38,058 bases of DNA from Saccoglossus kowalevskii (Eukaryota > Hemichordata > Enteropneusta > Harrimaniidae), in the NCBI RefSeq assembly GCF_000003605.2, contig NW_003110772.1, positions 1 through 38,058 of the forward strand, given 5' to 3'. Each line of letters begins with the position of its first letter. Position 1 is the first letter of the stretch. A model generated the notes under the pieces. That model was not told the origin of the DNA. It was given only the letters and a program-made list of their open reading frames with translations, and did not search any database. The position numbers and the translations under genes are program-made. Shown one piece after another: positions 1-9,430 of this stretch.

Positions 1-49
1 AACTTTGCAATAACTTTGTACAACTTTGCATTCACTTTGAACAACTTTG
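1..49 (+). repeat. Five helically phased AACTTTG boxes (first set, unit 1)
   Basis: AACTTTG starts at 1, 12, 22 and 43, and a CACTTTG form occupies the register at 33. The spacings are 11, 10, 11 and 10 bp, averaging 10.5 bp, which is one turn of B-DNA. The same block recurs at the start of every unit with few changes (third base before CGG is T in family A and C in family B). It could be a multi-site protein-binding surface or a bent segment; this is inference. Confidence 0.8.
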
Positions 50-277
50 CACGGTGTGTTAACAGCTTAAAATCCACTACGTGACTACAGCATGAACAAC
101 TTGTCCTTCAAAATTAGAAGGAATTAAAACACATTTCATTAATTGAAATAGTTACAAAAATTCTACGATTTTTCACTATAGATGATTGACATCACTGTAA
201 AAAAGAATGCAGGATCGTTGTTTTATATATTTTATGGGTGCGTGATGAAACAAATAAAATAAATTCAACAGGTCGTT

Positions 278-331
278 TATTCATGTAGTCTCCCATGCAA
301 GTACTAACCACGCCCGATTGCGCTTTACTTT
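278..331 (-). pseudogene. 5S rRNA-like segment, unit 1
   Basis: The box C side is altered (TCATGTAGTCTCCC in place of TCAGGGAGTCTCCC); the rest is the family A form. The downstream minus-strand T-run is broken into short runs, so termination here would be weak. Confidence 0.75.
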
Positions 332-445
332 AAACATTCGTCGGTGACCTAACCATAAAGCTGCATGGATTATTTGAAATTAAGCCGAATTGGCGCTAGT
401 TCATGTTTTTGGTTGTTTTAAAATCGATATCGCTGGCACAGGTAC

Positions 446-455
446 ATTCTAGAAT
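446..455. promoter_or_regulatory. 10-bp palindrome ATTCTAGAAT (unit 1 example)
   Basis: A perfect palindrome containing TTCTAGAA, the core of two inverted heat-shock-element pentamers. It is retained in most units, with exceptions such as ATTCTTGAAT (units 17, 21, 37), TTGTAGAAT (unit 12) and ATTATAGAAT (unit 10). A functional element usually needs three pentamers and the third is missing, so a regulatory role is speculative. Confidence 0.3.
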
Positions 456-596
456 TGAACTATGACCTCTACAAGCTTGGAGTAACACTACGGAAATTTA
501 CCAGCTTTTTCAGAAATATTTATTCATATTTCCGAACTTTTAACTATGGGACTTGTTAATATGATATCACAGATAAAAATCACGAATGAAACTACC

Positions 597-624
597 AACT
601 TTGCAATCGCTTTTTGCAACTTTG
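597..624 (+). repeat. Second set of phased AACTTTG boxes (unit 1 example)
   Basis: AACTTTG at 597 and 618 with a CTTTTTG form between them gives the same 11 + 10 bp register as the first set. The block around it, about 40 bp beginning CTACC, matches the start-of-unit block at most positions. It lies about 347 bp upstream of the next unit's first set, so the unit carries an internal direct duplication. Confidence 0.75.
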
Positions 625-728
625 TATGTAGTTTGTTGTCGATTTTTCAGTTGGTTGTTGTGATATTCTGCTAGTATATGAGGCATTATCGATACATTTA
701 CTTAATGTTTTCGAAATTTAACTGGGGG

Positions 729-740
729 TTGTCATGACAA
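729..740. promoter_or_regulatory. 12-bp perfect palindrome TTGTCATGACAA (unit 1 example)
   Basis: The sequence equals its own reverse complement over 12 bp. It is present in most units, about 15 bp before TATAAAAG. A dyad with no loop suggests a dimeric protein site rather than an RNA hairpin. No specific factor is recognised. Confidence 0.45.
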
Positions 741-754
741 TGACTTGGGTTAAA

Positions 755-762
755 TATAAAAG
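755..762 (+). promoter_or_regulatory. TATA-box-like TATAAAAG (unit 1 example)
   Basis: A canonical TATA-box string repeated in nearly every unit. Exceptions are TACAAAAG (units 2, 8 and 10), TATGAAAG (unit 32), TAGAAAAG (unit 37) and TATAAATG (unit 35). In AT-rich DNA it could be chance, and there is no evidence of transcription. Confidence 0.3.
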
Positions 763-1202
763 CAACTCCGCCAACATTTCTTTCGTTTTCTCAAACTTTG
801 CACACTTTTTTCTAACATTTTACACTCAGTTCATGTGAACATCTATAGGCTGCTTTCAACTAACTTTTATTTAATATGTCGACCATACAACTGCGCGTTT
901 TTATATGCCAACTACTTAGGTCATATATACAAATACATCTACAAACTTTGCAATAACTTTGTACAACTTTGCATTCACTTTGAACAACTTTGCACGGTGT
1001 GTTAACAGCTTAAAATCCACTACGTGACGACAGCATGAACAACTTGTCCTTGAAAATTGGAAGGAATTAAAACACTTTTCATTAATTGAAATAGTTACAA
1101 AAATTCTACGATTGTTCACTATAGATGGTTGACATCACTGTAAAAAAGAATGCAGGATCGTTGTTTTATATATTTTATGGGTGTGTGATGAAACAAAAAA
1201 AA

Positions 1203-1208
1203 AATAAA
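1203..1208 (+). promoter_or_regulatory. AATAAA polyadenylation-type hexamer (unit 2 example)
   Basis: AATAAA directly after the A-run occurs in most units, about 30 bp before the 5S-like anchor. Together with TATAAAAG on the same strand it could bracket a transcript, but the composition favours chance. Confidence 0.25.
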
Positions 1209-1222
1209 TTCAACAAGTCGTT

Positions 1223-1276
1223 TATTCAGGGAGTCTCCCATGCAAGTACTAACCACGCCCGATTGCGCATTACTTT
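1223..1276 (-). pseudogene. 5S rRNA-like segment, unit 2
   Basis: Box C and intermediate region intact; GCGCATTAC and ATACGTAGATGACC differences fall in and beyond the box A side. Shared with units 35 and 38. Confidence 0.78.
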
Positions 1277-1675
1277 AAACATACGTAGATGACCTAACCA
1301 CAAAGCTGCATGGATTATTTGAAATTAAGCCGAATTGGCGGATATTTCATGTTTTTGGATGTTTTAAAATCGACATCGCTGGCACAGGTACATTCTAGAA
1401 TTGACCTATGACCTCTGCAAGCTTGGAGTAACACTACGGAAATTTAACAGCATTTTCAGAAATATCTATTCTTATTTTCGAACTTTTAACTATGGGACTT
1501 GTTATTATGATATCACATGTAAAAATCACGAATGAAACTACCAACTTTGCAATCGCTTTTTGCAACTTTGTATGTAGTTTGTTGTCGATTTTTCCGTTGG
1601 CTGTTGTGATATTCTGCTTATATATGAGGCATTATCGATACATTTACTTAAAGTTTTCGAACTTTAACTGCGGGG

Positions 1676-1687
1676 TTGCCATGGCAA
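1676..1687. promoter_or_regulatory. Compensated palindrome TTGCCATGGCAA, unit 2
   Basis: Relative to TTGTCATGACAA both symmetric positions are changed (T to C and A to G), so the 12-bp dyad remains perfect. Confidence 0.45.
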
Positions 1688-2162
1688 TGACTTACGTTAA
1701 ATACAAAAGCAACTCCGCCAACATTTCTTTCGTTTTCCCAAACTTTGTACACTTTTTTCTAACATCTTACACTCAGCTAATGAGAACATCTATAGGCTGC
1801 TTTCAACTAACTTTTATTTAATTTGTCGACTTTACAACTGCGCGTTTCTATATGCCAACTACTTAGGTCATATATACAAATACATCTACCAACTTTGCAA
1901 TAACTTTGTACAACTTTGCATTCACTTTGAACAACTTTGCACGGTGTGTTAACAGCTTAAAACCCACTACGTTTCGACGGCATGATCAACTTGTCCTTGA
2001 AAATTAGAAGGAATTAAAACACTTTTCATTAATTAAAATAGTTACAAAAATTCCACGATTTTTCACTATAAATGATTGACATCACTGTTAAAAAGAATGC
2101 AGGATCGTTGTTTTATATGTTTTATGGATGTGTGATGAAACAAAAAAAATCAACAGGTCGTT

Positions 2163-2216
2163 TATTCAGGGAGTCTCCAATGCAAGTACTAACCACGCCC
2201 GATTGCGCTTTGCTTT
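2163..2216 (-). pseudogene. 5S rRNA-like segment, unit 3
   Basis: Box C is mutated at one base (CTCCAATGC for CTCCCATGC). GCTTTGCTTT lies on the box A side. A T8 run on the minus strand lies at 2142-2149. Confidence 0.75.
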
Positions 2217-2458
2217 AAACATTCGACGGTAACCTAACCACAAAGCTGCATAGATTATTTGAAATTAAGCCGAATTGGCGGATATTTCATATTTTTGGAT
2301 GTTTTAAAATCGACATCGCTGGCACAGGTACATTCTAGAATTGACCTATGACCTCTACAAGCTTGGAGTAACACGACGGTAATTTAACAGCTTTTTCAGA
2401 AATATTTATTCATATTTTCGAACTTTTAACTATGGGATTTGTTAATATGATATCACAG

Positions 2459-2715
2459 GTAAAAATCACGAATGAAACTACCATCTTTGCAATCGCTTTT
2501 TGCAACTTTGTATGTAGTTTGTTGTCGATTTTTCAGTTGGCTGTTGTGATATTCTGCTAATATATGAGGCATTATCGATACATTTACTTAATGTTTTCGA
2601 AATTTAACTGGGGGTTGTCATGACAATGACTTGGGTTAAATATAAAAGCAACTCCGCCAACATTTCTTTCGCTTTCTCAAACTTTGCACACTTTTTTCTA
2701 ACATTTTACACTCAG
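2459..2715 (+). other. Intron-like interval (splice-site-like ends), unit 3 example
   Basis: CACAG|GTAAAAATC resembles a 5' splice site. The end has a T-run, CTAAC (a possible branch sequence, 2698-2702) and ACACTCAG. The interval is 257 bp. Many units lose one end: CAGATAAAAATC in units 1, 18, 27, 28, 30, 33 and 39, and CACTCACC in units 5, 8, 10, 12 and 40. This argues against a maintained intron. Reported as sequence resemblance only. Confidence 0.15.
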
Positions 2716-2829
2716 TTCATGTGAACATCTATAGGCTGCTTTCAACTAACTTTTATTTAATATGTCGACCATACAACTGCGCGTTTTTATATGCCAACTA
2801 CTTAGGTCATATATACAAATACATCTACA

Positions 2830-3778
2830 AACATTGCAATAACTTTGTACAACTTTGCATTCACTTTGAACAACTTTGCACGGTGTGTTAACAGCTTAAA
2901 ACCCACTACGTGCCGACGGCATGAACAAATTGTCCTTGGAAATGATTAGGAATTAAAACACTTTTCATTAATTAAAATAGTTACAAGAATTCTACGATTT
3001 TTCACTATAAATGATTGACATCACTGTAAAAAAGAATGCAGGATCGTTTTTTTATATGTTTTATAGATGAGTGATGAAACAAAAAAAAATACATACAACA
3101 GGTCGTTTATTCAGGGAGTCTCCCATGCAATTACTAACCACGCCCGATTGCGCTTTACTTTAAACATTCGTAGATGACCTAACCACAAAGCCGCATGGCT
3201 GATGTGAAATTAAGCCGAATTGGCGGCTATTTCATGTTTTTTGGATGTTTTAAAATCGATATCGCTGGCACAGGTACATTCTAGAATTGACCTATGACCT
3301 CGACAAGCTTGGAGTAACACTACGGAAGTTTAACAGCTTTTTCAGAAATATTTATTCATATTTTCGAACTTTTAACTATGGGACTTGTTAATATGATATC
3401 ACAGGTAAAAATCACAAATAAAACTACCAACTTTGCAATCGCTTTTTGCAACTTTGTATGTAGTTTGTTGTCGATTTTTCAGTTGGCTGTTGTGATATTC
3501 TGCTAATATATGAGGCATTATAGATACATTTACTTAATGTTTTCGAAATTTAACTGGGGGGTTGTCATGACAATGACTTAGGTTAAATATAAAAGCAACT
3601 CCGCCAACATTTCGTTCGTTTTTCCCTAAAATTTGCATACTTGTTTTTAACATTTTACACTCAGCTCATGAGAACATCTATAGGCTGCTTTCACCTAACT
3701 TTTATTTAATATGTCGACTTTACAACTGCGCCTTTCTATATGCCAACTACTTAGGTCATATATACAAATACATCTACC
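2830..3778 (+). repeat. Satellite unit 4 (family A)
   Basis: The longest copy (949 bp). It shares TACATACAACAGG, CATGCAATTACTAACC, GCCGCATGGCTGATGTG and CACAAATAAAACTACC with unit 13, nine units away. The end has TTCGTTCG and CCTAAAATTTG as in unit 12. Confidence 0.93.
3108..3161 (-). pseudogene. 5S rRNA-like segment, unit 4
   Basis: One change in the region between boxes (CAATTACTAACC). CGTAGATGACC replaces CGTCGGTGACC beyond it. Same state as units 13 and 14. Confidence 0.77.
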
Positions 3779-4718
3779 AACTTTGCAATAACTTTGTACA
3801 ACTTTGTATTTACTTTGAACAACTTTGCACGGTGTGTTAACAGCTTAAAACGCACTACGTGCCGACGGCATGAACAACTTGTCCTGGAAAATTAGAAGGA
3901 ATTAAAACACTTTGCATTAATTAAAATAGTTACAAAAATTCTACGATTTTTCACTATAAATGATTGACATCACTGTAAAAACGAATGCAGGATCGTTGTT
4001 TTATATGTTTTATAGATGTGTGATGAAACAAAAAAAATAAATTCAAAAGGTCGTTTATTCAGGGAGTCTCCCATGCAAGTACTAACCACGCCCGATTGCG
4101 CTTTACTTTAAACATTCGCCGGTGACCTAACCACAAAGGTGCATGGATTATTTAAAATTAAGCCGACTTGGCGGCTATTTCATGTTTTTGGATGTTTTGA
4201 AATCGATATTGCTGGCATTGGTACATTCTAGAATTGACCTATGACCTCTACAAGCTTGGAGTAACACTACGGTAATTTAACAGCTTTTTCAGAAATATTT
4301 ATTCATATTTTCGAACATTTAATTATGGGACTTGTTAATATGATATCACAGGTAAAAATCACGAATGAAAATACCAACTTTGCAATCGCTTTTTGCAACT
4401 TTCTATGTAGTTTGTTGTCGATTTTTCAGTTGGCTGTTGTGATATTCTGCTTATATATGAGGCATTATCGATACATTACTTAATGTTTTCGAAATTTAAC
4501 TGCGGGGGTGTATGACAATGACTTTGGTTAAATATAAAAGCAACTCCGCCAACATTCTTCGTTTTCCCAAAAATTTGCACACTTGTTTCTAACATTTACA
4601 CTCACCTCATGAGAACATCTATAGGCTGCTTTCAACTAACTTTATTTAATTTGTCGACTTTACAACTGCGCGTTTCTATATGCCAACTACTTAGGTCATA
4701 TATACAAATACATCTACC
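3779..4718 (+). repeat. Satellite unit 5 (family A)
   Basis: A neighbour duplicate of unit 6 in its first half (GTCCTGGAAAATTAG, CTTTGCATTAATT, AAGCCGACTTGG, GCTGGCATTGG). The second half carries a cluster of one-base losses between about 4470 and 4650. Confidence 0.93.
4056..4109 (-). pseudogene. 5S rRNA-like segment, unit 5
   Basis: Full family A consensus through boxes A to C; the flank reads CGCCGGTGACC. Confidence 0.8.
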
Positions 4719-5663
4719 AACTTTGCAATAACTTTGTACAACTTTGCATTCACTTTGAACAACTTTACACGGTGTGTTAACAGCTTAAAACCCACTAGGT
4801 GCCGACGGCATGAACAACTTGTCCTGGAAAATTAGAAGGAATTAAAACACTTTGCATTAATTAAAATAGTTACAAAAATTCTACGATTTTTCACTATAAA
4901 TGATTGACATCACTGTAAAAAAGAATGCAGGATCGTTGTTTTATATGTTTTATAGATGTGTGATGAAACAAAAAAAATAAATTCAAAAGGTCGTTTATTC
5001 AGGGAGTCTCCCATGCAAGTACTAACCACGCCCGATTGCACTTTACTTTAAACATTCGCCGGTGACCTAACCACAAAGGTGCATGGATTATTTGAAATTA
5101 AGCCGACTTGGCGGCTATTTCATGTTTTTGGATGTTTTGAAATCGATATCGCTGGCATTGGTACATTCTAGAATTGACCTATGACCTCTACGAGCTTGGA
5201 GTAACACTACGGTAATTTAACAGCTTTTTCAGAAATATTTATTCATATTTTCGAACTTTTAACTATGGGATTTGTTAATATGATATCACAGGTAAAAATC
5301 ACGAATGAAACTACCAACTTTGCAATCGCTTTTTGCAACTTTGTATGTAGTTTGTTGTCGATTTTTCAGTTGGCTGTTGTCATATTCTGCTAATATATGA
5401 GGCATTATCGATACATTTACTTAATGTTTTCGAAATTTAACTGTGGTGTTGTCATGACAATGACTTAGGTTAAATATAAAAGTAACTCCGCCAACATTTC
5501 TTTCGTTTTCCCAAACTTTGCACACTTTTTTCTAACATTTTACACACAGCTCATGTGAACATCTATAGGCTGCTTTCAACTAATTTTTATTAAATTTGTC
5601 GACTTTACAACTGCGCGTTTCTATATGCCAACTATTTAGGTCATATATACAAATACATCTACC
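4719..5663 (+). repeat. Satellite unit 6 (family A, B-like end)
   Basis: The first half is nearly the same as unit 5. From about 5270 it takes the family B form (GGGATTTGTTAATATG, TTGTCATATTC, TGTGGTGTTGTC), so it is a junction copy. Confidence 0.93.
4996..5049 (-). pseudogene. 5S rRNA-like segment, unit 6
   Basis: As unit 5 but with GATTGCAC on the box A side. Confidence 0.78.
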
Positions 5664-6595
5664 AACTTTGCAATAACTTTGTACAACTTTGCATTCACTT
5701 TGAACAACTTCGCACGGTGTGTTAACTGTTCAAAACCCACTACGTGCCGACGGCATGAACAACTTGTCCTTGAAAAGGAATTAAAACACATTGCATTAAT
5801 TAAAATAGTTACAAAAATTCTACGATTTTTCACTATAAATGATTGACATCACTGTAAAAAAGAATGCAAGATCGTTGTTTTATATGTTTTATAGATGTGT
5901 GATGAAACAAAAAATAATTGAACAGGTCGTTTTTCAGGGAGTCTCCCATGCAAGAAATAACACGCCCGATTGCACTTTACTTTAAACATTCGTCGGTACC
6001 TAACCACAAAGCTGCATGGATTATTTGAAATTAAGCCGAATTGGCTGCTATTACATGTTTTCAGAACTTTTAAATCGATATCGCTGGCACAAATACCTTC
6101 TAGAATTGACCGATGACCTCTACAAGCTTGGAGTAACACTACGGTAATTTAACAGCTTTTTCAGAAATATTTATTCATATTTTCGAACTTTTAACTATGG
6201 GATTTGTTAATATGATATCGCAGGTAAATATCACGAATGAAACTACCAACTTTGCAATCGCTTTTTGCAACTTTGTATGTAGTTTGTTGTCGATTTTTCA
6301 GTTGGCTGTTGTCATATTCTGCTAATATATGAGGCATTATCGATACATTTACTTAATGTTTTCGAAATTTAACTGTGGTGTTGTCATGACAATGACTTAG
6401 GTTAAATATAAAAGTAACTCCGCCAACATTTCTTTCGTTTTCCCAAACTTTGCACACTTTTTTCTAACATTTTACACTCAGCTCATGTGAACATCTATAG
6501 GCTGCTTTCAACTAACTTTTATTTAATTTGTCGACTTTACAACTGCGCGTTTCTATATGCCAACTACTTAGGTCATATATACAAATACATCTACC
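5664..6595 (+). repeat. Satellite unit 7 (mixed A/B)
   Basis: A short copy (932 bp). It has CTTCGCACGG, AACTGTTCAAAACC, a 6-bp loss at GAAAAGGAATT, and the divergent patch CATGTTTTCAGAAC plus ACAAATACCTTC shared only with units 19 and 24. Confidence 0.93.
5931..5983 (-). pseudogene. 5S rRNA-like segment, unit 7
   Basis: CAAGAAATAACACGCCCG has a substitution and a lost base in the region between boxes C and A. Box C itself is intact. Confidence 0.7.
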
Positions 6596-7540
6596 AACTT
6601 TGCAATAACTTTGTACAACTTTGCATTCACTTTGAACATCTTTGCACGGTGTGTTAACAGCTTAAAACCCAATACGTGCCGACGGCATGAACAACTTGTC
6701 CTTGAAAATTAGAAGGAATTAAAACACTTTTCATTAATAAAAATAGTTACAAAAATTCTACGATTTTTCACTATAAATGATTGACATCACTGTAAAAAAG
6801 AATGTAGGATCGTTGTTTTATATGTTTTATAGATATGTGATGAAACAAAAAAAATAAATTCAACAGGTCGTTTAATCAGGGAGTCTCCCATGCAAGAACT
6901 AACCACGCCCGATTTCACTTTACTTTAAATATTCGTCGTTGACCTAACCACAAAGCTGCATGAATTATTTGAAATTAAGCCGAATTGGCGGCTATTTAAT
7001 GTTTTTGGATGTTTTAAAATCGATATCGCTGGCACAGGTACATTCTAGAATTGACCTATGACCTCTACAAGCTTGGAGTATCACTACGGTAATTTAACAG
7101 CTTTTTCAGAAATATTTATTCATATTTTCGAACTTTTAACTATGGGACTTGTTAATATGATATCACAGGTAAAAATCACGAATTAAACTACCAACTTTGC
7201 AATCGTATTTCGCAACTTTGTATGTAGTTTGTTGTCGATTTTTCAGAGGGCTGTTGTCATATTCTGCTAACATATGAGGCATTATCGATACATTTACTTA
7301 ATGTTTTCGAAATTTAACTGCGGGGTTGTCATGACAATGACTTAGGTTAAATACAAAAGCAACTCCGCCAACATTTCTTTCGTTTTCCCAAACGTTGCAC
7401 ACTTTTTTCTAACATTTTACACTCACCTCATGTGAACATCTATAGGCTGCTTTCAACTAACTTTTATTTAATTTGTCGACTTTACAACTGCGCGTTTCTA
7501 TATGCCAACTACTTAGGTCATATATACAAATACATCTACC
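6596..7540 (+). repeat. Satellite unit 8 (family B, dimer position 1)
   Basis: CATCTTTGCACGG, CCCAATACGTG and ATTAATAAAAATAG occur at the start; AATTAAACTACC, CAAACGTTGCAC and CACTCACCTC later. It pairs with unit 10 at a 1890-bp offset from its middle onward. Confidence 0.93.
6873..6926 (-). pseudogene. 5S rRNA-like segment, unit 8
   Basis: Family B state: GAACTAACC and GATTTCAC. Flank ATATTCGTCGTTGACC. Confidence 0.72.
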
Positions 7541-8485
7541 AACTTTGCAATAACTTTGTACAACTTTGCATTCACTTTGAACATCTTTGCACGGTGTGTT
7601 AACAGCTTAAAACCCAATACGTGCCGACGGCATGAACAACTTGTCCTTGAAAATTAGAAGGAATTAAAACACTTTTCATTAATAAAAATAGTTACAAAAA
7701 ATCTACGACTTTTCACTATAAATGATTGACATCACTGTAAAAAAGAATGTAGGATCGTTGTTTTATATGTTTTATAGATATGTGATGAAACAAAAAAAAT
7801 AAATTCAAAAGGTCGTTTAATCAGTGAGTCTCCCATGCAAGTACTAACCACGCCCGATTTCACTTTACTTTAAACATTCGTCGTTGACCTAACCACAAAG
7901 CTGCATGAATTATTTGAAATTAAGCCGAATTGGCGGCTATTTAATGTTTTTGGATGTTTTAAAATCGATATCGCTGGCACAGGTACATTCTAGAATTGAC
8001 CTATGACCTTTACAAGCTTGGAGTATCACTACGGTAATTTAACAGCTTTTTCAGAAATATTTATTCATATTTTCGAACTTTTAACTATGGGATTTGTTAA
8101 TATGATATCACAGGTAAAAATCACGAATGAAACTACCAACTTTGCAATCGCTTTTTGCAACTTTGTATGTAGTTTGTTGTCGATTTTTCAGTTGGCTGTT
8201 GTCATATTCTGCTAATATATGAGGCATTATCGATACATTTACTTAATGTTTTCGAAATTTAACTGTGGTGTTGTCATGACAATGACTTAGGTTAAATATA
8301 AAAGTAACTCCGCCAACATTTCTTTCATTTTCCCAAACTTTGCACACTTTTTTCTAACATTTTACACTCAGCTCATGTGAACATCTATAGGCTGCTTTCA
8401 ACTAACGTTTATTTAATTTGTCGACTTTACAACTGCGCGTTTCTATATGCCAACTACTTAGGTAATATATACAAATACATCTACA
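7541..8485 (+). repeat. Satellite unit 9 (dimer position 2)
   Basis: Nearly identical to unit 11; I noted only about six differences by eye, for example CGACTTTTCAC, TTTCATTTTCC and GGTAATATATAC here. It carries the TGTGGTGTTGTC form. Confidence 0.93.
7818..7871 (-). pseudogene. 5S rRNA-like segment, unit 9
   Basis: Hybrid: GTACTAACC as in family A with GATTTCAC as in family B; CAGTGAGTCTCCC next to box C. Confidence 0.74.
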
Positions 8486-9430
8486 AACTTTGCAATAACT
8501 TTGTACAACTTTGCATTCACTTTGAACAACTTCGCACGGTGTGTTAACAGCTTAAAACCCACTACGTGCCGACGGCATGAACAACTTATGCTTGAAAATT
8601 AGAAGGAATTAAAACACTTTTCATTAATTACAATAGTTACAAAAATTCTACGATTTTACACTATAAATGATTGACATCACTGTAAAAAAGAATGTAGGAT
8701 CGTTGTTTTATATGTTTTATAGATATGTGATGAAACAAAAAAAATAAATTCAACAGGTCGTTTAATCAGGGAGTCTCCCATGCAAGAACTAACCACGCCC
8801 GATTTCACTTTACTTTAAACATTCGTCGTTGACCTAACCACAAAGCTGCATGAATTATTTGAAATTAAGCCGAATTGGCGGCTATTTAATGTTTTTGGAT
8901 GTTTTAAAATCGATATCGCTGGCACAGGTACATTATAGAATTGACCTATGACCTCTACAAGCTTGGAGTATCAAAACGGTAATTTAACAGCTTTTTCAGA
9001 AATATTTATTCATATTTTCGAACTTTCAACTATGGGACTTGTTCATATGATATCACAGGTAAAAATCACGAATTAAACTACCAACTTTGCAATCGTATTT
9101 TGCAACTTTGTATGTAGTTTGTTGTCGATTTTTCAGTTGGCTGTTGTCATATTCTGCTAACATATGAGGCATTATCGATACATTTACTTAATGTTTTCGA
9201 AATTTAACTGCGGGGTTGTCATGACAATGACTTAGGTTAAATACAAAAGCAACTCCGCCAACATTTCTTTCGTTTTCCCAAACGTTGCACACTTTTTTCT
9301 AACATTTTACACTCACCTCATGTGAACATCTATAGGCTGCTTTCAACTAACTTTTATTTAATTTGTCGACTTTACAACTGCGCGTTTCTATATGCCAACT
9401 ACTTAGGTCATATATACAAATACATCTACC
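8486..9430 (+). repeat. Satellite unit 10 (family B, dimer position 1)
   Basis: The start is pure family B (CTTCGCACGG, ATTACAATAG, GATTTTACAC). The rest follows unit 8 at 1890 bp, with its own changes at CATTATAG, ATCAAAACGG and GTTCATATG. Confidence 0.93.
8763..8816 (-). pseudogene. 5S rRNA-like segment, unit 10
   Basis: Family B state, same as unit 8. Confidence 0.72.

Larger units (their letters stand above)
1..943 (+). repeat. Satellite unit 1 (family A)
   Basis: Unit boundaries are set at the first AACTTTG box because the window opens there; the phase is arbitrary. This copy has AAATCCACTACGTGACTACAG, a GCGCTAGTTCATG variant, ATAGATGATTG and CAGATAAAAATC. It is a close sister of unit 18, 16 kb away. 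The A-run before its 5S-like segment is interrupted (CAAATAAAATAAATTC). Confidence 0.93.
944..1890 (+). repeat. Satellite unit 2 (family A)
   Basis: The first half is almost the same as unit 37 (GAAAATTGGAAGG, ATAGATGGTTGAC). The second half matches units 35 and 38: CCTCTGCAAGC, GCATTTTCAG, ATATCTATTC and the GCCATGGC palindrome. It also has CATGTAAAAATC like unit 38. Confidence 0.93.
1891..2829 (+). repeat. Satellite unit 3 (family A)
   Basis: Diagnostic TTTCGACGGCATGATC and CCATCTTTGCAATC pair it with unit 36 along the whole unit. The A-run is followed directly by TCAACAGG, with the usual TAAAT lost. Confidence 0.93.

Noticed and set aside
288..360. Intact 5S rRNA gene
   Set aside because: Only the 3' half including the internal promoter region is recognisable; the 5' strand that would pair in helix I is missing.
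440..465. tRNA B box near GGTACATTCTAGAATTGACC on either strand
   Set aside because: GGTCAATTCTA needs a one-base gap to resemble GGTTCAANNCC, and no box A or cloverleaf is visible.
2040..2060. Sm-site-like AATTTTTGT on the minus strand, suggesting a spliced-leader or snRNA gene
   Set aside because: No leader exon with donor, no flanking stem, and the last position does not fit. Common string in AT-rich DNA.
2131..2141. Box C-like GTGATGA of a C/D snoRNA
   Set aside because: No CTGA box D within a plausible distance and no terminal stem.
3190..3215. Hammerhead-ribozyme-like CTGATGTGAAAT, as found in some animal satellites
   Set aside because: Present in only three units (4, 13, 14), without a stem II or a placed cleavage site. 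On the minus strand the ACCTGTTGAA region also lacks the core.
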